Assembly: GCA_008015835.1 (NCBI GenBank)
Contig: SSGH01000013.1
Location: forward strand, 62,001 to 126,000
From: Lysobacter sp.
GTDB taxonomy: Bacteria; Pseudomonadota; Gammaproteobacteria; Xanthomonadales; Xanthomonadaceae
Direction: 5' to 3'
Length of the DNA: 64,000 nt
Part shown: positions 8,045 to 18,400 of the stretch, in pieces
Position numbering within the stretch: position 1 is the first letter of the stretch
How the letters are laid out: every line of letters begins with the position of its first letter
Notes under the pieces: generated by a model
The model's database searches: none
What the model saw: only the letters and a program-made list of their open reading frames with translations
Told to the model about the DNA's origin: nothing
Made by a program: the position numbers and the translations under genes

Positions 8045-8848
8045 TCAGATATCAGCGTATTTTTCTGCGATGTCGTGCAACTGCCGTAGCTTCTTGATGG
8101 ATTCGGCAGGGTCGTCATCAAGGTAGAGGCGATCACCGAAGTCACGTATGCTGCCCAAGATCGGCTCCAGGGCGACACGGCGTTGCTTTGCATTGCGAAC
8201 TTCGAGGGTCGTCCATGTTTCGTCTCCGCGGATAAACCCCACTGTGAACGTCGAAGTGAAGGACTGCTTGGGTTTGAATCCGCCGTCGTTTCTGAAGTCA
8301 TGAGTCAGAATGGTCGTGGCGACGGGCGTTTGACCGTCGTTCAAGTAGAGCGACGCGCGCCATTGGAGACGGCTGATCGGCCGGGATGAGCCGTTGTAAA
8401 CGACCGCTTTGATTCTCGGCTGTAGCCCAAAGAAGTTCTTCTCGATCGAGAATTGGCCACTGGAGGCGGTGATCCTTTCCAGATCTTTCCGAATCGGCGC
8501 GTGTTTTTGTTCGGCCGCTTGGAGCTCAGGCAATAGCTTCGGGTAGACGGATCGAACTTCCGATACGCGAGCTTTGATCATTTCTCTCGGGCTCTTGTTC
8601 GGATACTTCGCATGCAACGCGGCGACGTTCGGTATGCCTTGGACCGCCCAATCGAACGCCTCGCGTTCGTGCGGCGACATTTGCGCGACGACCGGGTCGA
8701 GTGAAACACGATATGCCTCTTGGCTCGAACCCGTGCTGAGGGGTTGATCCATTGGTCCGCTGCAGGCCACCAACAGAAGACATCCAAGGATTGGAGCGAC
8801 AAGCGCAAGAGCTTGGCTCGTCGGTCGGGCAGGGGTGTGGCCATCCAT
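8045..8848 (-). CDS. Putative lipoprotein, unknown function (267 aa)
   Basis: The N-terminus is a lipoprotein signal: a hydrophobic run (ALALVAPILGCLLLVAC) ending in lipobox LVAC with the lipidated cysteine near residue 29. After it come a helical segment (about 55-125, EREAFDWAVQGIPNVAALH) and a beta-rich domain (about 135-235, RIKAVVYNGSSRPISRLQW). The latter resembles the beta-sandwich domains of periplasmic proteins that shield or bind partners. I cannot name the family. It is first in a leftward two-gene unit, divergent from a small HTH gene. Because the element carries a secreted effector nearby, an immunity-type role is possible but unproven. Confidence 0.65.
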   Translation of the reverse strand: MDGHTPARPTSQALALVAPILGCLLLVACSGPMDQPLSTGSSQEAYRVSLDPVVAQMSPHEREAFDWAVQGIPNVAALHAKYPNKSPREMIKARVSEVRSVYPKLLPELQAAEQKHAPIRKDLERITASSGQFSIEKNFFGLQPRIKAVVYNGSSRPISRLQWRASLYLNDGQTPVATTILTHDFRNDGGFKPKQSFTSTFTVGFIRGDETWTTLEVRNAKQRRVALEPILGSIRDFGDRLYLDDDPAESIKKLRQLHDIAEKYADI

Positions 8849-8933
8849 AAGCGATCGGCAGTTGAAAGGAATTTATAAGCAGTCTACCTTTAAGTCTGTA
8901 GAGCTTAAAGAGGCAGCTGACTAGGGTGGCGGG

Positions 8934-9158
8934 ATGTCCGCGACCCTAGCTCAACGCATTGGAAAGGCCCTACGGATTCGGCGCGAGGCGGCTGGTTATA
9001 GCCAGGAGGCCTTTGCCGATCACATCAACATGCATCGGACGTATTACAGCGCCATCGAGAGAGGCGAGAAGAACATGCAGTTGGACACCTTGCAGAGGAT
9101 TTGTCGTGGCCTGGATACTCGGCTGTGGGAAGTGCTTCGGGACGCCGAGGCAGGGTAG
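8934..9158 (+). CDS. Small XRE-family HTH regulator
   Basis: A 74-aa protein that is almost entirely one XRE/Cro helix-turn-helix (residues 5-65, RIGKALRIRREAAGYSQEAFADH and TYYSAIERGEKNM). Stand-alone HTH proteins of this kind are common on integrated elements and usually repress a neighbouring promoter. It is divergent from the lipoprotein gene across an 85-bp AT-richer gap that probably holds both promoters. Its target is inferred to be that gap. Confidence 0.8.
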   Translation: MSATLAQRIGKALRIRREAAGYSQEAFADHINMHRTYYSAIERGEKNMQLDTLQRICRGLDTRLWEVLRDAEAG

Positions 9159-9247
9159 AGCAGGCTTCTCTGGTCAGACCGCGGCGATGTGGAGGGCTGA
9201 ATCGTCAACCGCCACGGGCGTCATCACGACCCGCCAATTGCTCGATT

Positions 9248-9523
9248 TCATGCGTGGTAGTACGGCCGCTCGCGAGCGTCTAGGACCTCGTAGAGGCGAT
9301 CGAGAGGGTTGCCCCCTGGGTTGAGCCAAGCGTCCAGACTCGTTTCTTTGATCGGAATGTTGCAGCGATCGTGCCCTGCCGCGGCCACCTCCGGCGGTGG
9401 CTCATTGGTGATCGCCGCGAATGACCACAACCCCTCCCGTCGCCTCAACGCATCTGTCAGAAAACTCTCACCCGCTGTCGCTATCCCTGATAGGCGACCG
9501 CCATCGTCGAGCGCATGCTGTCT
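9248..9523 (-). pseudogene. 3' remnant of a SRAP (YedK/HMCES-type) gene
   Basis: The leftward frame encodes about 91 residues before meeting a stop at 9524-9526. Its second half matches the end of SRAP-domain proteins: SFAAITNEPPPEVAAAGHDR, then PIKETSLDAWLNP and a terminal LDARERPYYHA. The HDR motif corresponds to the conserved histidine of YedK/HMCES, which crosslinks to abasic sites in single-stranded DNA. The catalytic N-terminal Cys2 and the first two thirds of the protein are absent, so this is a dead fragment. No intact N-terminal part was seen upstream. Confidence 0.55.
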
Positions 9524-9850
9524 TCACCCCAGCAGCACGGTCGGCGCATCACAAGCGCCACTCCGCCTCACATCCGACGCCCCCTTGAGTAAGGGGTGAA
9601 GCTGCGCCGGGGCCTCACCTCGAAACGAGCACGGTTCGGCTACTTTTGGTAGCAACGCCACTTTGGATAACCCTCGTCTTCGGCCGCAGTTAGCCTGGTT
9701 TGCCGTCAGCATGAGGTCACGTACACTGCTTCGTATCTGAAGGTGTGGGCCGACTTGTGTACCCTCTGGACCGATCGCAGACGGTCAGTCCGAGAATGCT
9801 GCACAGGCGGTCCCGATGTGAACCGACACGGCCATGGAATAGGTAGGTGC
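9524..9850. other. Non-coding stretch between the SRAP remnant and the lipoprotein gene
   Basis: No credible gene. The short frames here are compositionally poor and show no family features. AGGTAGG, 4-10 bp before ATG 9851, is a usable ribosome-binding site for the next gene. No clear promoter or terminator was found. Confidence 0.5.
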
Positions 9851-10597
9851 ATGCCAAGAGTCCCAATCATTGCTGCCCTGCGCACCGCGGTCTTGTTGCC
9901 GCTGGTGATGGTGGGCTGCGTCGCCTGTTTGGCCGCAAAGCCCTCAGACACCCGATCGAGCTCGATGCCCTCCAAGGTGGATTCTCCCATGCACGATGCA
10001 ACAACGCCCCCATCGCCCTCCGACCGGACCGGTGAGATAGCGCCTGAGACGATCGTCAAGCGACTGCTGGAATTCATCCGGGCGACACAATCTGTGCGGG
10101 AGATGGAACGTGGCCGTTTCTGGACGGCCTTGGCACTCCCTCCTCAGGTGCTGAGCGATCGCCAATATTTTGGCGAAGAAGAGGGATATCAGTCGTTTAG
10201 CCAAGAAATCGCGGACACCCGTTGGTCCTACACTGTCAGCTTCAGTGAGAATTCGAACGACGGCGGTTCGCGATCCGCTCGCTTGTCGTTCGAGCACCCG
10301 GAGAATCGCAACCAGAATACGGACATCGATCTCGGCTCAATCTGCGGCGTCGATATCGAGGCGTTTAGAAAGGACATGAAAGCCGCAGGCTTCTCTGAAA
10401 TGCGGCAGGAACCAAGTCAGTTCGAATACGAAAGCAAAGGCGTATCGAGCTTTGGCTTCAGGCGGAATGGCATTCTGGTCGACGTCGTGGCGCAGCGGGA
10501 AGCTGCGCAACCCGAGGCGAAGCGAAAACATCTCTGTGTCCTCGGTGTCGAGGTGCGTGCCTTTTCGGATTCACCAGCGGATGGAGCGAGCCACTAA
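9851..10597 (+). CDS. Lipoprotein, probable immunity partner of the downstream XVIPCD effector
   Basis: About 248 aa from ATG 9851 (AGGTAGG upstream); longer in-frame readings lack a ribosome-binding site and would bury the signal peptide. The N-terminus is a lipoprotein signal (VLLPLVMVGCVACLA) with the likely lipidated Cys in GCVAC. The rest is an acidic, Ser-rich periplasmic domain (about residues 60-240) of unknown fold. Its stop codon directly abuts the ATG of the metalloprotease effector. In Xanthomonadales, type IV secretion effectors are usually encoded beside a periplasmic lipoprotein immunity protein, which is the basis for this call. The protein itself has no recognised family. Confidence 0.6.
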   Translation: MPRVPIIAALRTAVLLPLVMVGCVACLAAKPSDTRSSSMPSKVDSPMHDATTPPSPSDRTGEIAPETIVKRLLEFIRATQSVREMERGRFWTALALPPQVLSDRQYFGEEEGYQSFSQEIADTRWSYTVSFSENSNDGGSRSARLSFEHPENRNQNTDIDLGSICGVDIEAFRKDMKAAGFSEMRQEPSQFEYESKGVSSFGFRRNGILVDVVAQREAAQPEAKRKHLCVLGVEVRAFSDSPADGASH

Positions 10598-12523
10598 ATG
10601 CCTGCCCCCAATGCGCAGCTGGAAGCTGCTCTGGCGCAGTTTGCGAGCGAACCAGGCGTCACACCGCAACAAGTCAGCCAACTACGGTCGGCGATCACGG
10701 CGACGCCGAGTCTCGTGCAAGCGTTCAACCAGGACGCCGCCAATGGACAGTTGCAGGGTTTCACGCTCGCGCCGCCGGGTCCCGAGTCGATCGGTCGATA
10801 CGATGTGACGAACAACAGAATCACCATTCCCGCGGAGGTTCTGACTGGTACACCGCCGATCAATCCTGATCTCAGATCCGTTCTTAAGTTACAGGACATG
10901 AGTTTGCGATTCGCGCATACACCGGGTGTCACGGTCGATATGCATGACAATCTACAAAGAACCATCAACGACTCGCCGGTTCTTGTCGATCAGTTCAAAG
11001 ACGCCGTCAGAAACGAAAGCAGTCGACACCTGCGGAGTTTTGATCTCAATGCGTCTCCCGGCGCAGGAGGCAGTTACAATTCAGAGCCGACCAAGCTCTC
11101 AATGAATCTGACCGCGTCGTCTCTCACCCCAGGCACGTTCGATCAGCACAATCTGACGTTCGTATTAGGTCACGAAATGGAACACGGGTTCAATCGAATC
11201 CGGTTGGATCGCTCCAGAGACACGTACTTCCAGCGACTTGAAGCGATCGCAAACGACAGCAATCCGATCAATGACTATACCGGGCCCGCCCTGAGACGGA
11301 TGGCGGACCACCGCACGGATGAGGCGGAGTCGCATATCGCCGGGTGGAATGCGATGCTGAGCTATGAGCGGCAACGCAGCCACAACCCCAATGTCAGTTT
11401 CCAGGACATGTGGAACAACGCGAACCGAGGGCGCGTTGAAGATTTCTTGATGCTGGATGCCAGCGGCAATGCGGTGCCGCGGCCAGGACTGACGTTCAAT
11501 GCCGATAACAGTTTGACACCGACGCCTGGGCCCAACGGCAATGTCGAGGCGATGGGGCGATACTATTTCGATCAGCCTGTCGTCGGCACGCCGGGTGTTC
11601 CGCCCGCCGACACGATGAATCTCGGTCCCTATAGTCATTCCGACTACCGGAATATCTACGGCGCGGGTGTTGTCGCCGATGCGATTGCAGTCGAGCGGGC
11701 GGTTGGTGTTCATAAGCACGGCAATGCCTCCCAGATGCGTCTCAATATGCAGCAACTTGGGTTCAACGAGACGCTGCTCGAAGAGAACGGTATTTTCATC
11801 ACGGCCGGCTCCACGGCATCGCAAGCTTATCGGGATACCAGCACAACACCGCCGACCGTCGGTCGATTCGATCACACGTATGACGGGCCGAACAAAAATC
11901 AGCATGTTCTGGTCGACATGCCCGTGCAAACCAGCGGGATGCGGATGTCGAGCCCTGGCGGGGCAAGCGGCCGAGACGATGCATTGGAGCAGACAGTCGC
12001 ACCTGCGAAGCCTCAACCGACGCAAGCGCCCTTGTTGTCGGATCCCGCACACTTGGGTCACGCGATGTATTTGCAAACCCTAAAGGCGTTCGACCAGTCG
12101 CCGAACATCCCACCAGGCACCTTTACGCAGCACGAGAAGGAAACGCTCGCGGCTGGGCTCGTCGCCCAAGCGATGACGCAGCAAGGCGCATTCCCCAAAG
12201 CGCAAGTCGATCACGTCGTGTTCAACAACGATCGCACGATGGTCATCGGCGTCCAGGGTGCCCTCGACAGTCCGACCAACTACCTGGCCGGAGCCAACGT
12301 GCAACAAACACTGGCGACGTCCATCGAGCGGTCTTCGGAAGTCAGCCAAGTCGCGCTGCAGGCGATGCAGCAGAAACAGGAGCAGGCGCGGATCCAATCT
12401 GAAACGTTGGGTGTGGATGCTCCAACGGCGACCGGTCCCGTCATGCGCATGGGTGGGCGCACCATCTCCGCGCCGAGTGATGGAGGTGGACAGGGAGGAG
12501 GCGGTGACGGAGGCGGCGGATAA
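10598..12523 (+). CDS. Putative X-T4SS metalloprotease effector with XVIPCD-type C-terminus
   Basis: A 641-aa protein without a signal peptide. The middle holds a zinc-metallopeptidase motif, LGHEMEHGF (H192, E193, H196), of the HExxH type. The C-terminal segment (about 475-600: SDPAHLGHAMYLQTLKAFDQ, LAAGLVAQAM, VDHVVFNNDRTMVIGVQG) matches the XVIPCD region that targets effectors to the antibacterial type IV secretion system of Xanthomonas, Lysobacter and Stenotrophomonas. A Gly-rich tail ends the protein. It likely degrades a protein or peptide target in a rival's periplasm, and the abutting upstream lipoprotein would protect the producer. The target is unknown, and the secretion machinery itself is not in the window. 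Confidence 0.75.
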   Translation: MPAPNAQLEAALAQFASEPGVTPQQVSQLRSAITATPSLVQAFNQDAANGQLQGFTLAPPGPESIGRYDVTNNRITIPAEVLTGTPPINPDLRSVLKLQDMSLRFAHTPGVTVDMHDNLQRTINDSPVLVDQFKDAVRNESSRHLRSFDLNASPGAGGSYNSEPTKLSMNLTASSLTPGTFDQHNLTFVLGHEMEHGFNRIRLDRSRDTYFQRLEAIANDSNPINDYTGPALRRMADHRTDEAESHIAGWNAMLSYERQRSHNPNVSFQDMWNNANRGRVEDFLMLDASGNAVPRPGLTFNADNSLTPTPGPNGNVEAMGRYYFDQPVVGTPGVPPADTMNLGPYSHSDYRNIYGAGVVADAIAVERAVGVHKHGNASQMRLNMQQLGFNETLLEENGIFITAGSTASQAYRDTSTTPPTVGRFDHTYDGPNKNQHVLVDMPVQTSGMRMSSPGGASGRDDALEQTVAPAKPQPTQAPLLSDPAHLGHAMYLQTLKAFDQSPNIPPGTFTQHEKETLAAGLVAQAMTQQGAFPKAQVDHVVFNNDRTMVIGVQGALDSPTNYLAGANVQQTLATSIERSSEVSQVALQAMQQKQEQARIQSETLGVDAPTATGPVMRMGGRTISAPSDGGGQGGGGDGGGG

Positions 12524-12606
12524 CCGAGCTTCGCGAGCCGCTATTTCTGGCTGATACTCCGGCGCATCACCTGCTCTTGGTGGCAGACAATCCAAGCAGG
12601 GTAGGG

Positions 12607-12630
12607 GATTAGGGATTCTTATCGGGGGTA
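12607..12630 (+). repeat. Copy A of a 24-bp dispersed motif
   Basis: A 24-bp sequence with TTAGGGA and TTATCGGGGGTA blocks lies about 85 bp after the effector stop and before the decayed IS1595 element. Near-identical copies occur at 26023-26046 and 30668-30691, each in a junction next to a cargo module. Confidence 0.5.
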
Positions 12631-12739
12631 CGAAAGATCGACTCGCTTCCAAGGCAGTCACTTCCTAAGAGCAAGATTTCTAGCATCGTGGCGATTCTGT
12701 GCACCGAAGCCCCGGGACAGCACGTTACGCATTCGTGCT

Positions 12740-13359
12740 GGGCGTACCGTCCTACAGACAGCGGTTTGGCAGTACGACCAGCGCCGCCTGCAGGGAGCGC
12801 TTCTACCGCCTCCTGCGCGCCTGTTGCGCTCAGGTCGAGCACCTGCGGGGAGCCGTTCGAGGGTGCGATCGAATGTGACGAAACCACCTTTGGAGGCGCC
12901 AGAAAGGGCAAGCGCGGGTGGGGAGCGGCGGGCAAGGTGATCGTCTTCGGACTCGTCAAGCGCAATGGCCGGGTGAAGGCCATGCCGATCCCGGCACATG
13001 ATCGGGTCTCGGTCATGCGCGAGATCGACGCACACACGCGAGGAGGAGCACTGTACTACACAGACCAGTGGCAGGCGTATGCGACATTGAAGCTGCGAGG
13101 CGAACACGTGACGATCCGCAAGGAGAAGGGTCGGCCAGTCGGCCGAGACCACATCAATGGCATCGAAGGCTTCTGAAGATACGCCAAGAATTGGCTGTAT
13201 CCGTACCGGGGCGTGGCCCGGCAATACTTCCATCTGTACCTGGCCGAAGTTTGCTACCGTTACAACCACAGAGAAGAAGACCTCAAACCCATTATTTTCA
13301 GGCTGTTGAAGCAGACTTCGATCCAGGAACTAAGGCCTACTTTGGTCCGGAAAGATTAG
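12740..13359 (+). pseudogene. Decayed IS1595-family transposase
   Basis: Translated pieces match an IS1595 (IS1016-type) DDE transposase: FYRLLRACCAQVEHLRG in one frame, then FEGAIECDETTFGGARKGKR and GKVIVFGLVKRNGRVKAMPI in another, so a frameshift lies near 12847. A second probable frameshift is near 12790. In the later frame, GIEGF is cut by TGA at 13174-13176, where the family has Trp (GFWSYAKN). The same frame then continues with KNWLYPYRGVARQYFHLYLA to a normal stop at 13357-13359. The DDE motifs are partly present, but the gene cannot give a full product. No clear terminal repeats were identified. Confidence 0.7.
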
Positions 13360-13366
13360 GAATTAC

Positions 13367-13891
13367 CTAGATCATTACGACGTCTAGACGGCTCGGCGGC
13401 GTCGACGAATCGGCGCGCGTGACGAGAAAAATCGTCGAATTTAGTCCGCGGAACAAATGCGCCGTTGCACCGCCAAAGGTGCAACCAGAAAACCAGCGGT
13501 ACGAAACTTTTGCTTGGAGGATATGTTCTCGAGATCGCTCGCATGCGAAACCAATAGCGTCCGCGAGCAAGATGTGGCCCGACGAGATGCCTCGCAGATG
13601 CCATGCGCCTTGGTGGATGGTGTCGTCAGATAGCTCGACCGAATGGCCGTCAGCACCGCCGAGCAGCATGATGCAAGTCGAACCAGAAAAGCGGCGCGCA
13701 CGCCCGTACATTGCCTGAGCGGTAGCTGCCGACAGGCCGAGTCGGTCTCTAAGCAAGAGCGGAGCAAGAGTGATGGGAGTAATGGTGGGTGCTTGTGCTG
13801 CGACTGGCACTGTCCAACCGCTGATTGCCATCCCGATGGCCGTACCGCTAATTGCCATACCGGATAGAAAAGAACGACGATCAATGTCCAC
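13367..13891 (-). CDS. Secreted protein of unknown function with Tat-like signal
   Basis: 174 aa from GTG 13891, which has GGAG 8 bp upstream; longer readings start inside the divergent gene. The N-terminus carries a Tat-like signal, DRRSFLSGMAISGTAIGMAI, cleaved probably after AAQA. The mature part (about 35-174) has two Cys-containing segments (GSTCIMLLGGADGHSVEL and WFSGCTFGGA) but no family I know. It is divergent from the large lipoprotein gene, sharing a 94-bp promoter region. It ends 7 bp from the decayed IS1595 gene, so its original 3' end may have been altered. Confidence 0.6.
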   Translation of the reverse strand: MDIDRRSFLSGMAISGTAIGMAISGWTVPVAAQAPTITPITLAPLLLRDRLGLSAATAQAMYGRARRFSGSTCIMLLGGADGHSVELSDDTIHQGAWHLRGISSGHILLADAIGFACERSREHILQAKVSYRWFSGCTFGGATAHLFRGLNSTIFLVTRADSSTPPSRLDVVMI

Positions 13892-13985
13892 TATCGTTTC
13901 TCCAAAAACGATTGACAGTACTAGGCTTGCGCTCTGCCAGATTCCAATATATAGATTACTAAGGGGATGAAGGGAAGGGGGCACG

Positions 13986-15398
13986 ATGCGAAGGACCGTC
14001 GCCACGCTAGTTGCTTTTCTTGTCAGCACCACTGGCGGCTGTGTGCATGTCACGGCAAACACCAGTCAGTTTTACGTCGCTCAAACCTACCTTCCCCTGC
14101 CTCCTGACGAACGAGCACAGCCCGGAGACGTGTCGGGTAGTCGTGGCTGCGCTGCCGGTCCGATCGAAGCGCGCCAACGCGCGCCAAGTGAGCGATTCTC
14201 CGCGCAGGTTCTGCCTGGGATGATGCTCCACGTCACTCAGACCAGCTATGCGGCAACCCGGAATGATGAGGTGATACCGCTGATCAGCGAATGGCGCTGG
14301 ACGATTCCGACCGACACAATGTCGAACGCCGAAGAGGTATGCGCGGATGAGAGCGGAGCGGTGCCGGGGTGGGGACGGCAGGATCTGCTGCGCGTCCGCA
14401 GTCTGCTGAGCGGTGCGCAAATCCTTTATCAATATCCACCAGCCACGCGTCCGCTTACTTACTTTGCCGAAGCAATGGTTGCGTCGTGCGGTACTGCATC
14501 CGGCAGCGGTGTCGGACTCGCTTGCGCCGAAGAGCCATTTCTCAAGAAATTCGTGACTGGGCTAGAGTTCAATGTGCGCGGTCAAGGAAAGGCTGGTGTC
14601 GGCACACCCACAGGTACCCCTACCGGCCAGGAATTCGATCCGAAGGTGCCGATTGGCGTGCTTGCGGATACTGGTGCGCCGGGAGTAGGCCCTGTGGGCT
14701 ATGGGCAATGGTATGCGGGGTTGAGTCGCTTTCGCTATCCCGAGGACCTGTTCATCCCTGGCGCACAGGTCAATCGTTGTAGTGGTGTTTTCACCGACGA
14801 CGGAGTTCCAAACGAAACCCCGCTCGCTCAGGACGCACCTGTTTGCAAGTTTGTGCAGACAAGCCTCGACTGGAGCGCGCCGAATAAGGCACATCGAATG
14901 CCTGGCAGGACACTCGAACAAATTCCCCGACTGAGCCTGCTTCGCTCGGGAGATCCGCTGCTCCTTTTTCAGCCACTTACCTACATAGATCCGCTCGATT
15001 TGGGGAACAACAAGAGGTGCAATGGCGACCCAAGATGTCTGCTCGAAGACCGAACGATGCAGGGTTTCGTTCATATCGAGTTGCTTATCCCGATCATGAC
15101 AAATGGCGGAGAAAAACTCTGGATCCCGGTCGGCATGAGCGTTGCGGCTTATGAGAATGCCAGCGGCATGATTGTGACGCGGATTCAGCGATCAACTGAC
15201 TGGCTCCCCGCGCAGTTCACATTTGAGGGCGGCAAAGTGTTGGACGCGTCCAAGCTTGCGAACTCGCGCAGAATGATCGATTTGCAGTTCTTGGACATGG
15301 ACAAGAAACCTAATAGTGGGGGGCGCGTAGCCATCCGGGATGCCAAGGCCGACATGTTGTTCGCGCCCGGCGACGTCGTCACCACTCGCCGTCCCTGA
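13986..15398 (+). CDS. Large putative lipoprotein, unknown function (470 aa)
   Basis: The start has a strong GGGAAGGGGG purine run upstream. The N-terminus is a signal (TVATLVAFLVSTTGGC) with a plausible lipobox STTGGC, lipidated Cys near residue 19. The mature protein is rich in Pro, Gly and short beta segments and contains many cysteines (for example CADESG, SCGTASGSGVGLACAEE, NKRCNGDPRCLLED), suggesting disulfides in the periplasm. Family not recognised. It precedes the 1448-aa gene by 5 bp and probably forms an operon with it and the 1785-aa gene. Confidence 0.7.
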   Translation: MRRTVATLVAFLVSTTGGCVHVTANTSQFYVAQTYLPLPPDERAQPGDVSGSRGCAAGPIEARQRAPSERFSAQVLPGMMLHVTQTSYAATRNDEVIPLISEWRWTIPTDTMSNAEEVCADESGAVPGWGRQDLLRVRSLLSGAQILYQYPPATRPLTYFAEAMVASCGTASGSGVGLACAEEPFLKKFVTGLEFNVRGQGKAGVGTPTGTPTGQEFDPKVPIGVLADTGAPGVGPVGYGQWYAGLSRFRYPEDLFIPGAQVNRCSGVFTDDGVPNETPLAQDAPVCKFVQTSLDWSAPNKAHRMPGRTLEQIPRLSLLRSGDPLLLFQPLTYIDPLDLGNNKRCNGDPRCLLEDRTMQGFVHIELLIPIMTNGGEKLWIPVGMSVAAYENASGMIVTRIQRSTDWLPAQFTFEGGKVLDASKLANSRRMIDLQFLDMDKKPNSGGRVAIRDAKADMLFAPGDVVTTRRP

Positions 15399-15403
15399 CG
15401 GAA

Positions 15404-18400
15404 ATGGGCGCGCTCCTCCTCTTCGGACTGGAGTGGCCGCTGGTCACCGTAGAAAATGGTTTTACAGTGCTGCCGCCGACCGGTCTTGCAACGGGCGATA
15501 GCGCCTCGATCATCGGTGCGCTCAGCATCGGTGAATCTAGTTTCGGCATGGCGCTTGTAGGTAAGGCGGAACTCGAGCTTCAAGGCATGCGCTTAGGACT
15601 GGCTTTTAACTCCCTCTCGCTGAACCCGGTAGGCAACGACTTTCGCGCAGACGATGAAATAGATCACGCGAGTGTGGTGCTGACTATGGGGGCGGCCCCG
15701 ACCGGTCAGAAACGCGCCAGGATTGGGCCTTCGGTACTTGATGAATTTGTGATTACTGGTTTCGAGCGGAGCGGCAACGGAGCGGGCTTGCTCGCATCGA
15801 ATTCCGACCTGCTTTCCGGTAATCCCGATGCTCAGCGCTCGCCACTGTCAATCCAGATTGATGCGGGCAATACTGTGGCGGTCGATCTGGGAGCGCGCCG
15901 ACTGATCTTGCCAGTTGGAGCAATAAAAGCTGTGCTGAGCGCACATGGCTCTGCAAGTAAAAGCGGTAAATACGCAGTATTCACGAATGACGTCACACTT
16001 GCGATTTCCTTCGCCGACATCGCCGGTGACAAGTCGCTCCTACTGAATCTCAAGCGTTTGTCCGGGGCGGTACCACTCAACGTACCCGAGAAGTTCGAGG
16101 CGGTCGCAGGCGAGTTCCCGCCTGCCCCGATTGAGGCGACCGAATGCCGTGCTGAGTTCAAGCTAACGCCGACCGGTAAGCTTGGCGCATTACTAACTGC
16201 AGCGCAGCTTGTGGCGCCTGACGGAGGCTCAATCTCGCTCGCCATCCAAGGCATCAGAAATTCGCGCAATCGTGCCGAGCGCTGGGTAACAGACAGTCCC
16301 TTGGGCTTGGCGTTTCGCGTTGGTGCAAGCAAGGTTTGGAGCACGCCGCTCTTGGCGCCCAGCGATTATGAGCGCCCGAAGTTACGACGGCGAGATGACT
16401 TATTCGAAAGCAAGGTCGTTCCGCTGCACTGTTGGTTCGGAGCTTCGCAATTCCGGCCCGAAAAAGCAGGCGCTTCCGCCGAAATGCTGTGCAACAAGGA
16501 TGCCGCTATTGGCCCCAGTGCGCTGATCCCCTCGATAGCCCAGAACTTGCAGTTTAGGGCTACACGCCCTTGGCTACGTTTCGCGGATACTGGGTTCCAC
16601 CACAGTCGCCCTGGTGAGAACTACCAGGGAAAAGCAAATACGTTCTTGTTCAAGACCAGTGCTGGGCATTGCGGTGGTGCGCCGATGCTACCGCGCCTAG
16701 CATGGGAAGCTGGACAGGATGTCGCTGCTGGGCCTGCAGGCGCCGCGCTCCAAAAGGCCAATGACGCCGTCAATGCTGCGTTCGCGAATATGTTGCTCCA
16801 GTCTAAGGCCAGCGTCCATGAGACTGGGCTCGGCGACCGCACCAACGGACCCGGCCAGCCACCTTCCGTTCCGCCCGCAATCCTTGCGGTGGTCCCGGAT
16901 GCACGCGTCCCAGTGGGGAGTGTCGAGCTCGGAAAGAATGTCCGCCGCATCGATATGGCCTCGCCGCGCCTAGGTACGCGCGATATCAAGGATGGCAAGC
17001 TGCAGCCGCTGACTGCACCTGGTGTATTGACCCTTCCAATGGAGGTTCCGAACAAGAGCGCCCTAGAGTTTGCGGTGCTCTGGCCCGACCAAGATGGCTC
17101 GGTGCGGCCATGGGTGAAGCTGACCGAGTTCGAGAAGTGGGCTAGTGAGATCCAAGGCGCGATTGATCCGGCGGCGCCGATCGCTGTTGCCGACTTGATC
17201 AAGGACCTGAGCGAACGTCCCAAGGGCTTTCCGCTTGCAATCCTCAAGATCAGCCGGCGCTTGAAGCTTGACGAAATTCTCGCCGACATTCAGGAAGCAC
17301 TGCCGCAAGGTGCGAAGATGACATTCGAGGCCAAGCGCAAGGCGCTGGTCAACGACAATGCGGGCGTGATCGGTGCGACCGATAAGGCGGTCCTCGAAGC
17401 CGATTGGGTAGGTCTGATCGTGTTCGACGCGCCGATCGATTTCGACGCCTTTCCCTTACTCAAGGCAATCGTTCCCATTGGCCGCGATTCGCCGCGTCTG
17501 TCCTTCTTTGCGGTGTCGCCGCGCGAAGCGGGTAACGCCAAGGCCGATATCGCGATCTCAGCCGCGATTGACTGGAAAAACACCGATACAACGACGGTCG
17601 TGCCGACCGAGCAAAATCAGGAAGCGACATTCAAGCCGGTCTCGCTCTCGGTGGCGTTCCGCGACCGGAGGATGATTCGCTTCCACGCCAAGGCGCAGCT
17701 CACCTTCTACAGTTTCTTTGGCGTCAAATCTCAGAACAACCAACCGCGCCCACCGATCGATCTAATCGGTAGCCCTAGGCGCTTGGCGGGAAGCGGCGAG
17801 GATGACGGTGCGTTCGAAATCCGCTTCGCCGCCGAAGTGGCGGGAGGCGAAAAGCTTGTGCTGTTTCCTTTGAATGGGGAAGTCGCGCACGCTGAGAACA
17901 CCTTCCTCAAGACCGCCTGGCTCAAGCGTGTCGAAGTGGTGGATGCGCCCAAGGATGGCGGCGGGCGCAGGGCTGAGATCGAGATGGACGGCGGAATCGA
18001 ATTCCGCAAACCCGATCTCGTCACCGGTGGCGAGTTTTCCGATTTCTTCAAGCGGCTACGCACGGTCGATTTCTCGGGGCTTAGGATTGATCTTCCAGAT
18101 ATTTCCGGTTCGGCCCCGCGGCTGCTTCAGCTGCGCTATCCGAGTTTGCGCTTTAATCTCGACCTGCCGCACATCGGCCTGATTGGCGATGCGCTTAAGT
18201 TGAAATTCCACCGGCTTGCGCTCGACTGGGACACCGGGTTCAACGCCTTCGATATTGGCAAATTTCCGAGGCTAGCGCTGCCCGGCACCGGCGAATTGCG
18301 GCTCGACCTGCCTAAGATCCTGTTCATCGGCCGACTCGATTTTGGATCGTTGCCTGATCTCTTTTCGCGATCACTGAGTGGGTTTTCACTTGAAGGATTG

